Origin: Rallus limicola
Taxonomy: Eukaryota > Chordata > Aves > Gruiformes > Rallidae
Assembly: GCA_022605955.1 (NCBI GenBank)
Contig: JAKCOZ010000018.1
Span: forward strand, 9,060,001-9,124,000
Reading direction: 5' to 3'
Length of the DNA stretch: 64,000 bases
The position numbers were made by a program, and so were the translations under genes. This document shows positions 53,161-64,000 of this stretch, piece by piece. The notes beneath the pieces were generated by a model. It did not search any database. It was not told where the DNA came from and saw only the letters and a program-made list of their open reading frames with translations. Position 1 is the first letter of the stretch. The number at the start of each line of letters is the position of its first letter.

Positions 53161-53769
53161 ATATTCTTATTCAAGTGCTAGGATCCTCTGGTCATTGGGT
53201 TATTTGGTATGTGCCTAAAGAATCTTGTGAATATGAATGTGTGTGCTTCTGCTTCCTTAAATAGGTAGAAGATATGTGGGATCATAATGAAATATATGGC
53301 TGACTAATGAATATCAAGTGATACCTTTTGTGCTATTTTGAATCCTCGGTAATTTGTCCTGTGCTCTGCAACAGCCAGAAAAGAGCTGGAAGCAACTTCA
53401 CAAAATGCACTGATGCACCAGAAAACCTGTGAAGGGCTGGCAAGTGTGGAATAAAAAGCTCTTGGCATTTACACAGCCATGAGATACTTATATCTTGTTT
53501 GGATTCGTGTGATCTCATCACAAAGAAGGCAAGAAGATGGAGGTAGAAAAGTGAAAAATGGTTCCAGAGAAATGATACCCACCCTCCCAGAGAACCGGGG
53601 CTGTACCCCTTGTCCTAAGCCACCCATGTTACCCACTCTGAGCAGCGCTGTATGGTTCCTGGGCTGCTGCACACAGCAGTTTCTGGGGCTATGCTCTGCA
53701 GTGGAGGGCCCAGCAGATGTAATGGGAAGTTTGTGAACATGCAGGATCTTATGTCACCACCTCACATGT

Positions 53770-53930
53770 TCAAAGTACATTATCTACACTGCTGCAAATG
53801 CACAGCATTGTGCAGTCTTCTCTGCCTTTTTTTTTTTCTCTCCACAGATGGGGAAACTGAGGCTTGCAGAACCTGACTGCCAGCTGGTCATTGAGGCTGA
53901 GGAAAATGATGGCTGGATTCCATAAGTCAG
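53770..53930 (-). mobile_element. MIR SINE fragment, reverse orientation, with exon-like edge
   Basis: GATGGGGAAACTGAGGCTTG (about 53847-53866) matches reverse MIR (GATGAGGAAACTGAGGCAC), and flanking sequence fits weakly on both sides. Directly before it lies a T11 run and CTCTCCACAG, which looks like a splice acceptor, followed by an open frame to 53925. Confidence 0.55.
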
Positions 53931-54370
53931 TGGTTCAATTAGAAAGACCTATATAATTTAGCATCTCATTTCTTCTGTGTTGGTTCTAGGATTGAGGGCT
54001 TTCTGTACAGACCAGCAATAATTAAGACAATGAAGTTGCTCTATGGGCTTTTCTAACACTTTTCTTCCCATAAAATGGGCTGCAGCCATATGAGGTAAGA
54101 AACCCACTGCAGCTCAGATCTCACTCAATGCTGTATGCTGGGATGCAGGAAAAGCTTTTTGATTCTGCTTTCAGGCATTTGGGACAAAAAGATGACAAAG
54201 ACTTAAGAAGTGGCATTTTTAATCCTCTCTTTCCTGTATTTGCTGAGGTCCTCAGTTTGAAGGTGGATGCAAAACACCAGGTAACCTCACCCTGACTGTA
54301 GGTGAGCTGCCTACCTGGGACCAGAGCCTTCCAGGACAAGAAGGAGACTGAGGGACTGAGAAATAGCCAT

Positions 54371-54390
54371 TGGGAGATAGCTATCTCCCA
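54371..54390. repeat. Perfect 20-bp palindrome
   Basis: TGGGAGATAG is followed directly by its exact reverse complement. No known repeat or gene accounts for it. Confidence 0.75.
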
Positions 54391-54539
54391 GGAAGCAAAA
54401 TGTTACTCACAGTTACTGCAGCTGTGATGTGCTAGTGAAAGAAAAAAAGAGGAGAAAAAACCTCCACTAAAATCCATTCAAACCTCACACCTACGAAACC
54501 ATGCCCAATACTGTCAGGAGAGACTGGTTTTTTGCTTTC

Positions 54540-54880
54540 AAAGACAGATTCCCCCTTAAATCACAGCTGCCAATTATATATGAAATAAATGCAGGCCATA
54601 AAACTCAGCCCAAATCGGGTTTCCTGCCCTCATTCCCTCTGTTCTCCTGAGCATCAAACAGCCGCCCGGGGCTGAGACCTGGCACCTCCCCACGGCGCCG
54701 GCAGGAGATGTGCTGTTGGCAGTCGCAATCACAGGCTCAATCAGCGACAAGGAGATTATTTCTATTTTCTCAGCAGCTGTTTGAAGGGAAATAATCCTGG
54801 AAGAGCCTAATGAATTAGCCTTACGAGAGTTATCTGAACTAATGAGGAGGAGTGGAAATGGACTGAGGAAAAGGGGCTGC
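54540..54880. promoter_or_regulatory. Candidate conserved noncoding element with a paired homeodomain site
   Basis: This unique block contains TAAT-GA-ATTA (54808-54817), the P2 dimer site of paired-class homeodomains. Nearby are AATAATCC, CAATTATATATG and GCAATCACAG cores. A short GC-rich insert with CpGs (about 54660-54710) sits inside. The right half (about 54720-54860) has the dense, repeat-free look of deeply conserved enhancers. Conservation could not be checked. Confidence 0.36.
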
Positions 54881-55218
54881 TTTTCAAAGAAAGGCAGTGC
54901 CTTTATTGGCTCTCTTCTGCTTTGGATGTTCAAAGACACACACACCCTTTTTTTTTTTTTTTCTACAGCAATTTATTTCCTGAGTGATTGAAGAACAAAA
55001 ACAATTACAAACTGTACCAATTTCTTTTTCCTCTTAGCTTTCTCATTTTCACTTAGCGAGATGCTCAAACTGATGATGTTCCCATCCTCCCTTTCCCCTC
55101 CCCCTTCTGCAGTATCAGAATAATTAGAGACTAGCTAGAAACAAAAACAAACCAGAGTAGCAGAAGTCTTCCGAGCTACACGGGGTTAGGTATTGTGCCA
55201 TGGCATACTAGTGAAATT

Positions 55219-55251
55219 GGAAAAAAAAGAAAAGGGAAAAAGAAAAAAAAA
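55219..55251 (+). repeat. Homopurine, A-rich tract
   Basis: Thirty-three consecutive purines, mostly A. No retroposed gene sequence precedes it, so it is not read as a retrotransposon tail. Confidence 0.75.
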
Positions 55252-56668
55252 CATCTTTCCAGCGCTTCCAAGATCAAAGGAGCAACCCTTGAAATTTGAT
55301 GGTTGGGAACTTCTGAGGAAGGAGGTTGTTAAACCAGTCCTGACTTCTGTGTCTGTTTTATCAGCGGGAAGACAGTGACACTGTTTGAACTAGATACTGA
55401 CTTTTTCCCCACAGATTTCTGAGCATGTTCCCCAAGGCTAAGGGTTTGCTGAGAGAGTTCAGGGAAGGGGCTATGCTCGCACTTAAAGCCTTCACAGAAG
55501 CAGTTAAGGACTTGGGTGCTTCCTGCATTGCTCCTGCCCACTGGTCTTTCAACGAGCAGCCACGCAGCTGTGGACCACACACATTAGTTTGTGGTGAGTC
55601 CATGCAATTATCACACCTTTTTTGGATCTCTGGAAGAGGCAGATGCTCAGAGTTAAACACAACAGCTGCTTTTGCATTACCCAGCTGTGCTGTCCAGCCC
55701 AGGATCAAAGTCCAAAGAGGTTTGTGCATATGCAAAGCTGCTATTTCATTTACTCCAGGCTGATGGTCACTGGCACCCTGCCTGGCACACCCAAATTGGC
55801 TTCTTTGCTCCTTCACCTTCTCCGGGGTTCACAACACAGCCTTGGTTGCCCTGGAAAATACAGCCCTCCCTCTTTCTCAGCTTTTTCTCTCTTCAACACA
55901 CAAATTATTTTGCAGCAAGATGCCTGCTGTTTTTTTCTCTGCATATTAACACTGAGAAAGCAGAAAAGGTTTGATATTAAGGATAAGATTTCAGTAAATG
56001 CAGCCCTGGCTCTGAACTGCCTCTCTGAGCAGTTGGGGCTGACACTGTGGACACACGTCGTCTTCTGGCACCAACTGTGAAGGCTGGAAAGGGATGTGTC
56101 CCCACCATCTGCCATCTGGTCCTCACTGCCCTTCAGCTGCCTGGTGTGGTCACTCCTTAATGACATTCAATCAAAACAAATTAAGCTAGCAGTGATCTAC
56201 TATTTGAAGTCACTCGTCTCCCTGAAATTTCTCACTGAAATAGGCTAAAGAGCAACCAGGCGAGCACTTGGCAGGCAGAGGTGAGAGGTTGGTTGGGATC
56301 TGCTGGTGCGATAGCATTTCTGGCATAGTGGCAGCCAGACGGTTATAGACCTGTTGCTAACGTGTCAATCCTCCCTGGATACCCTGGTATTTGCACTCCA
56401 TTCCTTTACTTGTCCTTCTCCCACCGTTACTTTAGCCTACACGCAGCTTCTGCCCCACGTGCTCTTCATTTCACTCATGGGTATCTCTCTGCGCTTTCAG
56501 GCTGAATTTTCCCTGTTCTGGCTGCTCAGGCTCCAGCCCAGGAGTCACGCAGACGTGTCTCTGCACCACGCTGAGGTCAGCAGGAACACATGAGCAAATG
56601 CACTTGCCGGTTTGAGACTGAAGCCAGTCCTGTTCTGTCTACAGAAAGAAGCAAATGGGCTGCATGAT

Positions 56669-56710
56669 ACAGAAGCACCACCAGCTTCTACAGAAGCACC
56701 ACCAGCTTCT
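56669..56710 (+). repeat. Perfect tandem duplication of a 21-base unit
   Basis: ACAGAAGCACCACCAGCTTC plus T occurs twice back to back without a mismatch. The absence of divergence suggests a recent slippage or duplication event. It adds seven codons in open frames on both strands, but neither frame looks like a real gene. Confidence 0.93.
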
Positions 56711-58462
56711 GTAGTTTGGGGCGGGAATTGCAAAGGGAGCGGGGTCAGTGGAGCAGTGAAAAGCTTTCTTGTTGCTCAAAAAGCCTCATGCCCTGGTTTG
56801 TCTGGGTGTTGTGTCCTGGGATGCCAGAGTCTCCCCAGTATCTTGCCCTTTTGCCCACAAGACCTGGAAGGGATCCAGAGTTGGTTCAGTGATATTTTTT
56901 CTGGCATGGCAGAGACTGGCAGGTGGTGCAGAACTAATATGTTCACCACTATCCACTTAACTCCGGTGCAGAGAAGTGTGTTGGGATGGGGAGAGGCATG
57001 ACCTGAACACAGCATGCTGTAAGTGCACAGAGCTGGTGGATGATCCAATGGGGGTCATGGCCAAACAGTGTGAAGTAGAGCATCCCCAGGCAGCTGCAAA
57101 GTATGCAAGAGCTTTGTAGGGTCCAGCACTTCTCTGGAGCTCAAGAATCCCTAAATTGTATCCCACCTGCTTGCTTCACCTGACCTAGTGATTAATAAAG
57201 TCTTTATCTTCTGTCTGGGTAATGTAAATTCTAACAAGGGAAAAAATACAGCAACCATACATATGGAAAAGGATTTGGCAAGGCCTCCTTTGAATTCTTG
57301 TCCTCTGCTTCTTTACTGACGAAAGGAAGTCTCATACTCCAGAAATGTAAAAATAATACATGAAAAGCAGAGAGTAGCTTAAGGAGTTAGAAATAGGAGT
57401 GAAGCTGACTGCTGGAGGTTCATCACTCAAAATGAAACGTGTAAAGAAAACATGAAGGAAAAGAAAAGGAGAAAAGTTGAAATGTAAATTCAAAGTTTAA
57501 AATTCTTCCCTCATTTACAAATCTATAGTGGGGAATTTGTTTAGAAATAGATTAATTCTATGTTCTCTGTCTCTCTAAAATTATAGTTTTAAAATTACAT
57601 GAAATATTCATGGAGGATGGGGAGGGAGCTAGCATCACCTTTGCTTTGCTGTTCAGATGAAACAAGCTGAAGTGAAAAAGACAGTAAGTGACTGAAGAGC
57701 TTTTCATTCCAGGAGAGTATGAAAAAAAGAAAATTTTGCTTTCCTGTATTCAACGATTACAGTGATAATGGCTACATAAGAACCTAGACAGAGAAATTTC
57801 TAGCCTCTCTAAAATTCTCTGCAGCTTGCAATTACACATAGTCAAATTTATCACGGATGCCAGATGGCACAGCTAGCATATTGGCAGGGAGTTTTAAAAT
57901 AAAAGAGGAAAAAGAGCTGGCCTGTTCTGTGCCTAGCTTGCCTTCCTTTCTCCCTCCCACCCCCAATAACCTTCTCCTACTCTCTTTCTGGATGTAATTT
58001 TCCCCCCTTTCCTGTAAACCAGCAATCTGGGGAAAGAAACAATCTAACTTGTTTGGGCTTAGGCCTTGTCTCAGATGCCCATAGGTTCCTTGAATTACAA
58101 ATGGGTGAAATCACTTTGTTCAAGGCTTTTCATGCAATTAGTCCTATTGTTTTCATTGGGACAACAATGTGAAATGAGAGTGGAGGGTTATCCTACAAGA
58201 AAAGACCCTTACACTGAAATCAGAGCATAGGCCGGTGGCCGGACAGAGAAATAGGCATGCAGGCACTAATGTAAAAAAATTAACCCAGCAAAGGTATTTC
58301 TCTGTGGCAACAACTGTGTTTGAAAAAAAAAAAACCCAAATCTGAAAATCAAAAGAGGATGTTGATTGCACACACCACAAAGTGCCTGATCCAGGTTTTT
58401 GCAAGGTCTTAGAATCACATTTCTAAGTGCTCAACAACCAGCTGCTTCTCTGTGTCACTTGT

Positions 58463-58561
58463 GGCCAGATTTTCAAACCATCTCAATACCCTCCAGGAGC
58501 ACTGTGACATGCAATCTGCTCCCTGTCTCAAAGGAGACAAAATTCCTTTGAAAATCTGGCC
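58463..58561. mobile_element. Small inverted-repeat element (MITE-like), 99 bp
   Basis: GGCCAGATTTTCAAA at 58463-58477 is matched by its exact reverse complement at 58547-58561, with 69 bases between. Perfect 15-bp terminal inverted repeats and a short non-coding core are the form of a non-autonomous DNA transposon. Similar 'CCAGATTTTCAAA' termini occur in old amniote repeats, as far as I recall, but I cannot name the family. No convincing target-site duplication is visible in the flanks. Confidence 0.6.
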
Positions 58562-59904
58562 CAGATGGTCAATGCCAATCAATTTTGGAAAAGCCTGTAA
58601 TGCCCAGCAAATACAGAGATATGAACGATGAATGAAATGATGGCTCTGGGAGGGACCCAGACCTTATTATCTTGAATAGGGCAAGGAATTCATGCCAAAT
58701 CTCACTCTAGTTCTTTATATTGATATAAACTTAGATTCTCCAAGGTATTCAATTTGAATTACTCCTTTTGGTTTCTTTGAGAGTTAATTGCCTAACTGCA
58801 TCTGGAGATACAGACCCTCGTTTATCTATTTATCTGTGTCTACCCCTTCATCCATCTGCTTTATTTTACTTGATTATTCATGTCCCATCATTTGGTGGTT
58901 GTTTTCACAGCTCATGACTGTGTTGTCAGGTGTAGCATTTCCATATCATTTTTTTCCTGAGCAGCATTGATAATTCTATCAGGATATTTTAAGTTAAAAG
59001 CTTTTGTCTTCCTGTGTGCATACACCCTCTCTATATGTTTAAATGAACATCTAGAGGTGAAAAGAAGGCAGAAAGTGCAATTACTCTAACCGTCTTTAAT
59101 CTCAGCCCTTGTCTACAGCACTGTTCAAAGGAAACACACTAACCCTGCAGATACAGACTTGTCACACCGCTTCAGTTTTTTGATTTACATTCCCTGCCCT
59201 GCGTGGGTGGGTGCAGACGTATCGGGAGTAGGGAAGAGACTGCACAGGCAAGAAATGGCTGCTGCTGCTTTCAGCATCTTGTCTGAAATGTCTACAAGAG
59301 CACTCATTCTTCAGCAAGCCCTGGGAGATGTGTTTGCTTTCACTTTTGGCCAAGTTTCATCTCACTGGTGCATATCATTCATGGGTATCTAGAAGGTGGG
59401 TTACAGCAGCCCTGCCCCTCTTGCTCTCCCCAAGCCTTTTGCCCATCAGAGGTCCACATGCAGGTTTTAGGTATTAAAAACATAACAGAACCATTGGCAT
59501 GCCTAAGAGAGGTTATCCTTAAATGGAGTTAGGATAATGGTGGTACTCCCCCAGTCCCCAAAGATATAATTTATCCTGGATGCTTTTATTAGAGACTACA
59601 TTAATGACCACTAACACTCGGGCTGGCCTTCCCTTTATGCACTAACTTGCAGAAAATCAGTGTTTGTTGATTGCTGTGTGTCACTGTATGCATGCACCCC
59701 CCTTGCACACACTGAGAAACCTGTAGTGGGCATGAAATAGTCTCCACAGCACCATTTGATGGCAAGTAAAACAAAACAGAAGGAACAATTACCAAAGCCA
59801 GAAAAGCCAGAACTGAAAAGGAGGTAGAGTGAATCGGTCACGGCTGTAGCATGATTACACACGCAAGCTTCTTAGGACATAAGTATAATCCATCTGAGAT
59901 GATC

Positions 59905-59960
59905 TCTTCTTCCCACATTTAAAATGAGAAAAATAATACTTCCTATCAAAAGTCTATCTG
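59905..59960 (+). mobile_element. Possible MIR fragment
   Basis: CTTCTTCCCACATTTAAAAT and the following GAGAAAAATAATACTTCC resemble MIR (TTCCTCATCTGTAAAATGGG, GATAATAATAGTACCT). Short and diverged. Confidence 0.38.
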
Positions 59961-62900
59961 CCCATTTCTCAATTACTCATGCTTCATTTCAGTCTCACAC
60001 TTACTCTGCAAAGCCAGGTGTCATAACCTAGATTGTTTCTTCTAGGGCCAGGTCCTGATGGCTCTATTCAGCTCCAACAATAGTCTCTTAAGCACCCACC
60101 AGGAAGGTTCCGAAGAATGGGAATTAAGCAAACAAGTGTTTGTTCCTGGGCAAAGCTCTTGTTTTGTCCAATTACATAGTGGCCTGTGCAGCCCAGGTTA
60201 GTGCCAACAGGGCGATTTGAGACAGGTGGTAGAGATTTGCTTTTGACTGTCTCAAAGTCTATAAAGGGAACTTTAGTGGAGTGTTTTTCTCCCCATAGAT
60301 GGAAGGACCAGAATATGGCCTTTGCTTGATAGTTATGGATAGTCTATCTCAGGGCTGCAAGAAATGCCATTTATGTGGTATCCTCTAATACCTTCTCTGA
60401 TGTCCTGCGCCCCTTGTCGTGAAGGACCTGGTCACTGGCAGTAACCCATTTCCTGGTATGGAAACATTTATTGTGGTCTAGAAAACTCTTATCCATGGAA
60501 AAAAGAATGTGAAGACTGAAGCACAAGGGATGGCATCTCCATATGGACACTCTGCTATTACCCAAAAGGACACTACCAGAGCTGGCCAAAACAGATCTTT
60601 CCTGAGCCTCCAAGAGCCTGCTGTGTCCCAGCTGATTCAGATTTCCAGATTATTTCCCTAGAAATCAGGGACTTGAAACAGTCCCCTTTGGAGGGACAGA
60701 GCCACAGTAGGCACTGGCAAAGACAGAAAGTCTATGGAAACCAGAGGTCTGAAGGTCCTTCTATCCGTCTCCTGAAGCAGCGTGCTTAAGTTTTTGTACG
60801 GCTGAGACCCAGGTGATCAGCACTGGTGTAACAAGACCCATTTCTAAACCCCCTTTTCTTTGAAATGTAGCAGGAGGTGGTCATGGCTGCCTCTCCCTGC
60901 AATGACTTTTGGGGATTGAAAGGGAGCATCTGGTCCTTTTTTGGCATCTAACTTTCCGTATTTGCAGATTTTTACAAAGATCTTGAATAGAGGGAATAGT
61001 GAACAGGAGAAATTTCCTAATCAGTGTAAGAATCCTCCAGGAGCAGCAAATAGACGCTGAATTAACAGATCTGAGCGTTCAAGGTCTCCATGGGAGGCAA
61101 CGACTGTTGACACAGATATCGCTTACACACTTGCCAGCGGGGCAAGTGAGTCTGCTACTTCTCAGAAGTATTTAAAAACAGCTTTATAGAAATCCCTTCA
61201 GTAAATGAAACCCCTGTTTTGGTCTCTTGCTCATCTTTTGGGGCTAAACATGCCACTTCTAGTGCTCCTTGCACCATGTGCCAGGGCCTGGAAAACTCTA
61301 GGGCTGCACAGTGCACTTTGCCAATAATCCCAGGGAATGGGACAAGATAAACACAGATGGGGCTGCTTTGAAATTGCAAATTTCCTTGCCTTCTCTTCTT
61401 TTGCTTTGGTTTGAATCAAAGCATTATTGAGCAGTGGGGAGGCCCTCCTCCCCTCCCCGATTTTGAGCTTGTTGTAATTTTAAAGAGCAACACTCTCCTG
61501 ACACTGTAAAAGTGTTGGAAACGAGGAGTTTCCATGTGCCTGTGTGAGAACCCTTTGAGGAAATGAAAGAGAGGGAAAAATTAGTAATACCACAAATAAT
61601 TGTCTTGGCATTCTAGAGGAGAAAGGCAAAGGTTCGTGCCTGGAAAATGGCTTGTCATTTGTCTTTAATAAGGAATGACTGCAAACAGATTTCCTACAGA
61701 CACTGGCCACATATTGAACTGATTAAAAATCCTGTGCTTATTGATTGTTGCATTCTCTCCCCTGGCTGCCGCACTTCATTCCCTCTCTCAGGAGGTTTGG
61801 CTACAGCATCCCTGCACTCTCAGTGCATTACCAAAGGTGATGCTTTGTGCCAGCACACAGCCTTAGATAGCAGCTGGGCATATACCTGTCAGGCTGCACT
61901 GCTCTCTCAGGAGGGTCAGTCCAGGGGTAGAGGAAGATGCGGGGACCAAAGTTCCCAGCTTTCTAGTCACCTAGCTGGAGGGATGCAGATAGGACACTCG
62001 AATCCTCCATGCTTAGTTGCCTTTTCTGTTCAAATAGCCTGATAGATTTTTCCCTTGTATTAAAGTTTGGGAGATCCTTTAATTTGAAAGAAATAAGTGC
62101 TTCTGATCCTGAGAATTTGTTTTTGCTTCTAATGAAATACTGATAACGGTGAACACTGGGTTAACTGTGCTGCAATACACCCCAGCCTTGAGGGGGGATA
62201 AGTTAGAGCACAGCAGTGAGAAGTCCCAAAAGAGGGGTTACAGCCCCCCCTACCATCCAGCTAAATCTGTGGCTGTCTTGAAACATGAGCAGATGTACAA
62301 ACAAAGCTGTAAATTAAAGCACAGTACCCTAGACCATGTTTTAACATTCACAATCCACTCTCACTGCCTACAGAAATGAGTGTTGCATACCAGGGGTGAG
62401 TAGTCTCCTACATCTGGCCTTTTCCTTCCTCCCTTTTGTGTTTTCACTGTCCTACAGCTGGATCAATATCCCAGCAGAGCCAGAAGCCCCTGCCCAGGCT
62501 CTATTAGTTGGGGATAGTGACCTTTCAGGGTTGAGGGGCAAGAAACTCAAACTGGACATTGTGTGTCAGGGTGGGACTCAGGCTCACGGGGTACAGAGGA
62601 GGTAGCTGCAGTCCCTGGCTGGTGGTGGTGCCATGCTGAATCTCTGGCCCTACAGAATGCCCAAAGTGACCACATTCCTGATGTCACTGCCACAATTCTT
62701 ACCTGGCTGAATCCAAGGCATAGCGTGATTGATGCCTGAAGCACAATTCCGTGTCAAAATTCCAATTAATCATTTAGCTCTGAACGCAAGGGTCTCACCA
62801 GAATTTGGCACCCATTCCTGAAGTGTCAAAAAAAGGCCCAATTGCTAAAAAAACCCCCCCACAACTCAAGCAATTGCGTTCTGAAACCTGGACTCTGCAA

Positions 62901-63039
62901 TAACTAGTCCCTGCCAAAACCCACGCTCTCCCTTCAATCCAGCCTATCTTAATGGGAGAAAAACCAATAAAAACCAGCAGATCTGAAACTGGTATTCTGC
63001 ACTGCAACAACTACCGACTGTGCCTCTTTAGGGAGACAA

Positions 63040-63220
63040 TGTATTAGAAGGGTTAATTCTGTTTTCATGCTTTTAAAAAAATAATTATTTGTTGTCACCG
63101 TGAAGAGTGACTGATAATAATAATTACAGCTCAAGTATACTGTTCAGTTGTTTTCCGTCAAAGGGACTAAGTGCAAATCAGCTAGTCCAGGTTTTTTAGA
63201 GAGTGCTTATAATTAGGTTC
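63040..63220. promoter_or_regulatory. AT-rich candidate element
   Basis: Two TAATTA sites (63082-63087 and 63121-63126) lie in unique AT-rich sequence, along with GGTTAATTC and TGATAATAATAATTAC. Candidate homeodomain-bound element only. Confidence 0.27.
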
Positions 63221-63504
63221 CTACCATCACATTCCCTCTTTTCTTACAGAAAGGGGGGAAACTGCCTTCTGAAGTATCAGAAGAGTTTTGCCTAATAATA
63301 GTAAATGTGCTCTTGAGTGATGGCTGAAATCCATGGAAGAGGGGAGAGAATGAAGCAAACAAGGGCAAGATTTATCCTGCAGCATCTATGCATTGTCATT
63401 TCTTTCTACTTTTTTTCCTAGTTGCCTTGTAATGTTTTAAAGAGAGTTGTAAAATGGTGCCTAGTTTAACAGTGCTCAGAGCTCAGCTAAATCTCTTCTC
63501 TGAT

Positions 63505-63580
63505 CATGTCACCTTTTCATTCAGTGACTCCATTTCTCATCTGTGAAGTGGGGATGATACACTCTTTCCCTCAATCTCCA
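63505..63580 (+). mobile_element. MIR SINE fragment
   Basis: CAGTGACTCCATTTCTCATC followed by TGTGAAGTGGGGATGATAC matches the MIR segment CTCAGTTTCCTCATCTGTAAAATGGGGATAAT with a few changes. Only the central part of the SINE is recognisable. Confidence 0.6.
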
Positions 63581-64000
63581 TCTGTCTGGTCTATTTAGCC
63601 AATGGAGTCTTTAAGAAATACAGTCTTTCTCACCAATATAATGCACGGAGAGATTGTTCTTAACTGGATCTCAAATATATAATTACAACAAAAAGCAGGC
63701 TGTGAAGGTGCTGATTAAGGATGCTGAACCATGCAAACACATACAGCCAAGAGAAGTGAACACAAGGAATAGGAAAGGCTGTATGCAGATGTTTGTGGAG
63801 TTCGCAAAGTGTTTTGGTTGAGAGCTACATGGTGAGATAGTGGTAGCATGGGAGAAATTGAAATAAATTCTCTAATGATATTTTAAAGACTTGTTTGTCA
63901 AAGAAAATGCCAAAGCATGTGAAATTACCTGCTTTGGATTTTTTTTGTCCACTTGAAGTCTCAGCCTATTTCCAAAGAAAGGTGTTCAAACAGGGTCAGC

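Larger units (their letters stand above)
52396..58462. other. Intergenic DNA, right part
   Basis: No gene is supported. Contents are a GGAA repeat, a MIR fragment with a splice-acceptor-like edge (53770-53930), a 20-bp palindrome, a candidate element (54540-54880), a T15 run near 54948, a homopurine tract near 55219 and a 21-base tandem duplication (56669-56710). Several overlapping open frames around 55360-56170, on both strands, are of chance length. Confidence 0.6.
58562..64000. other. Intergenic DNA, right end
   Basis: No gene is supported. Two MIR traces (about 59905-59960 and 63505-63580) and an AT-rich candidate element (63040-63220) are listed separately. The remainder is ordinary unique DNA with short open frames. 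Confidence 0.6.

Noticed and set aside
55361..56166. Several overlapping frames of 100-152 codons on both strands
   Set aside because: Same reason: they shadow each other, many begin at non-ATG codons, and none resembles a protein family.

Overview
The window looks like nuclear DNA from a bird. A degraded CR1 LINE of the avian type (minus strand, about 21500-21985) carries the usual CR1 3' end. The LTR, the ancient MIR copies, the long introns and the very low coding density all fit an avian genome of modest repeat content. I cannot name the species. There are no operons, CRISPR arrays or bacterial features.

The one gene I can support is NSG2 (neuron-specific gene family member 2, formerly HMP19), plus strand. 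Only its last two coding exons are visible. Exon 11661-11771 encodes the transmembrane segment, and exon 13329-13520 encodes the C-terminal domain up to the TAA stop. Together they give 100 residues, the full C-terminal part expected for a protein of about 171 residues. Positions 1-11660 are read as NSG2 intron; the earlier exons were not found here and probably lie before the window. The intron holds an antisense ERV-type LTR (from about 10581) and a (GT)16 tract 185 bases before the penultimate coding exon. The 3'UTR has two candidate poly(A) signals and a G-quadruplex motif 17 bases after the stop.

From about 13.8 kb to the end I find no convincing gene. In other vertebrates NSG2 is followed by a long gene-poor interval before MSX2, a homeobox gene with distant enhancers, so this stretch is probably that gene desert. 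It contains the CR1 fragment, several old MIR pieces, a 99-bp element with perfect 15-bp terminal inverted repeats, simple repeats, G-quadruplex-type C-rich tracts, and AT-rich unique blocks with TAATTA, TAATCC and forkhead-like sites. Those blocks are plausible conserved enhancers, but conservation cannot be tested from one sequence.

I did not find a new multi-gene system. The observations most worth checking are the NSG2 3'-end RNA elements, the antisense LTR and its unclear ends, the candidate enhancer blocks near 45.0-45.6 and 54.5-54.9 kb, and the small inverted-repeat element at 58.5 kb.
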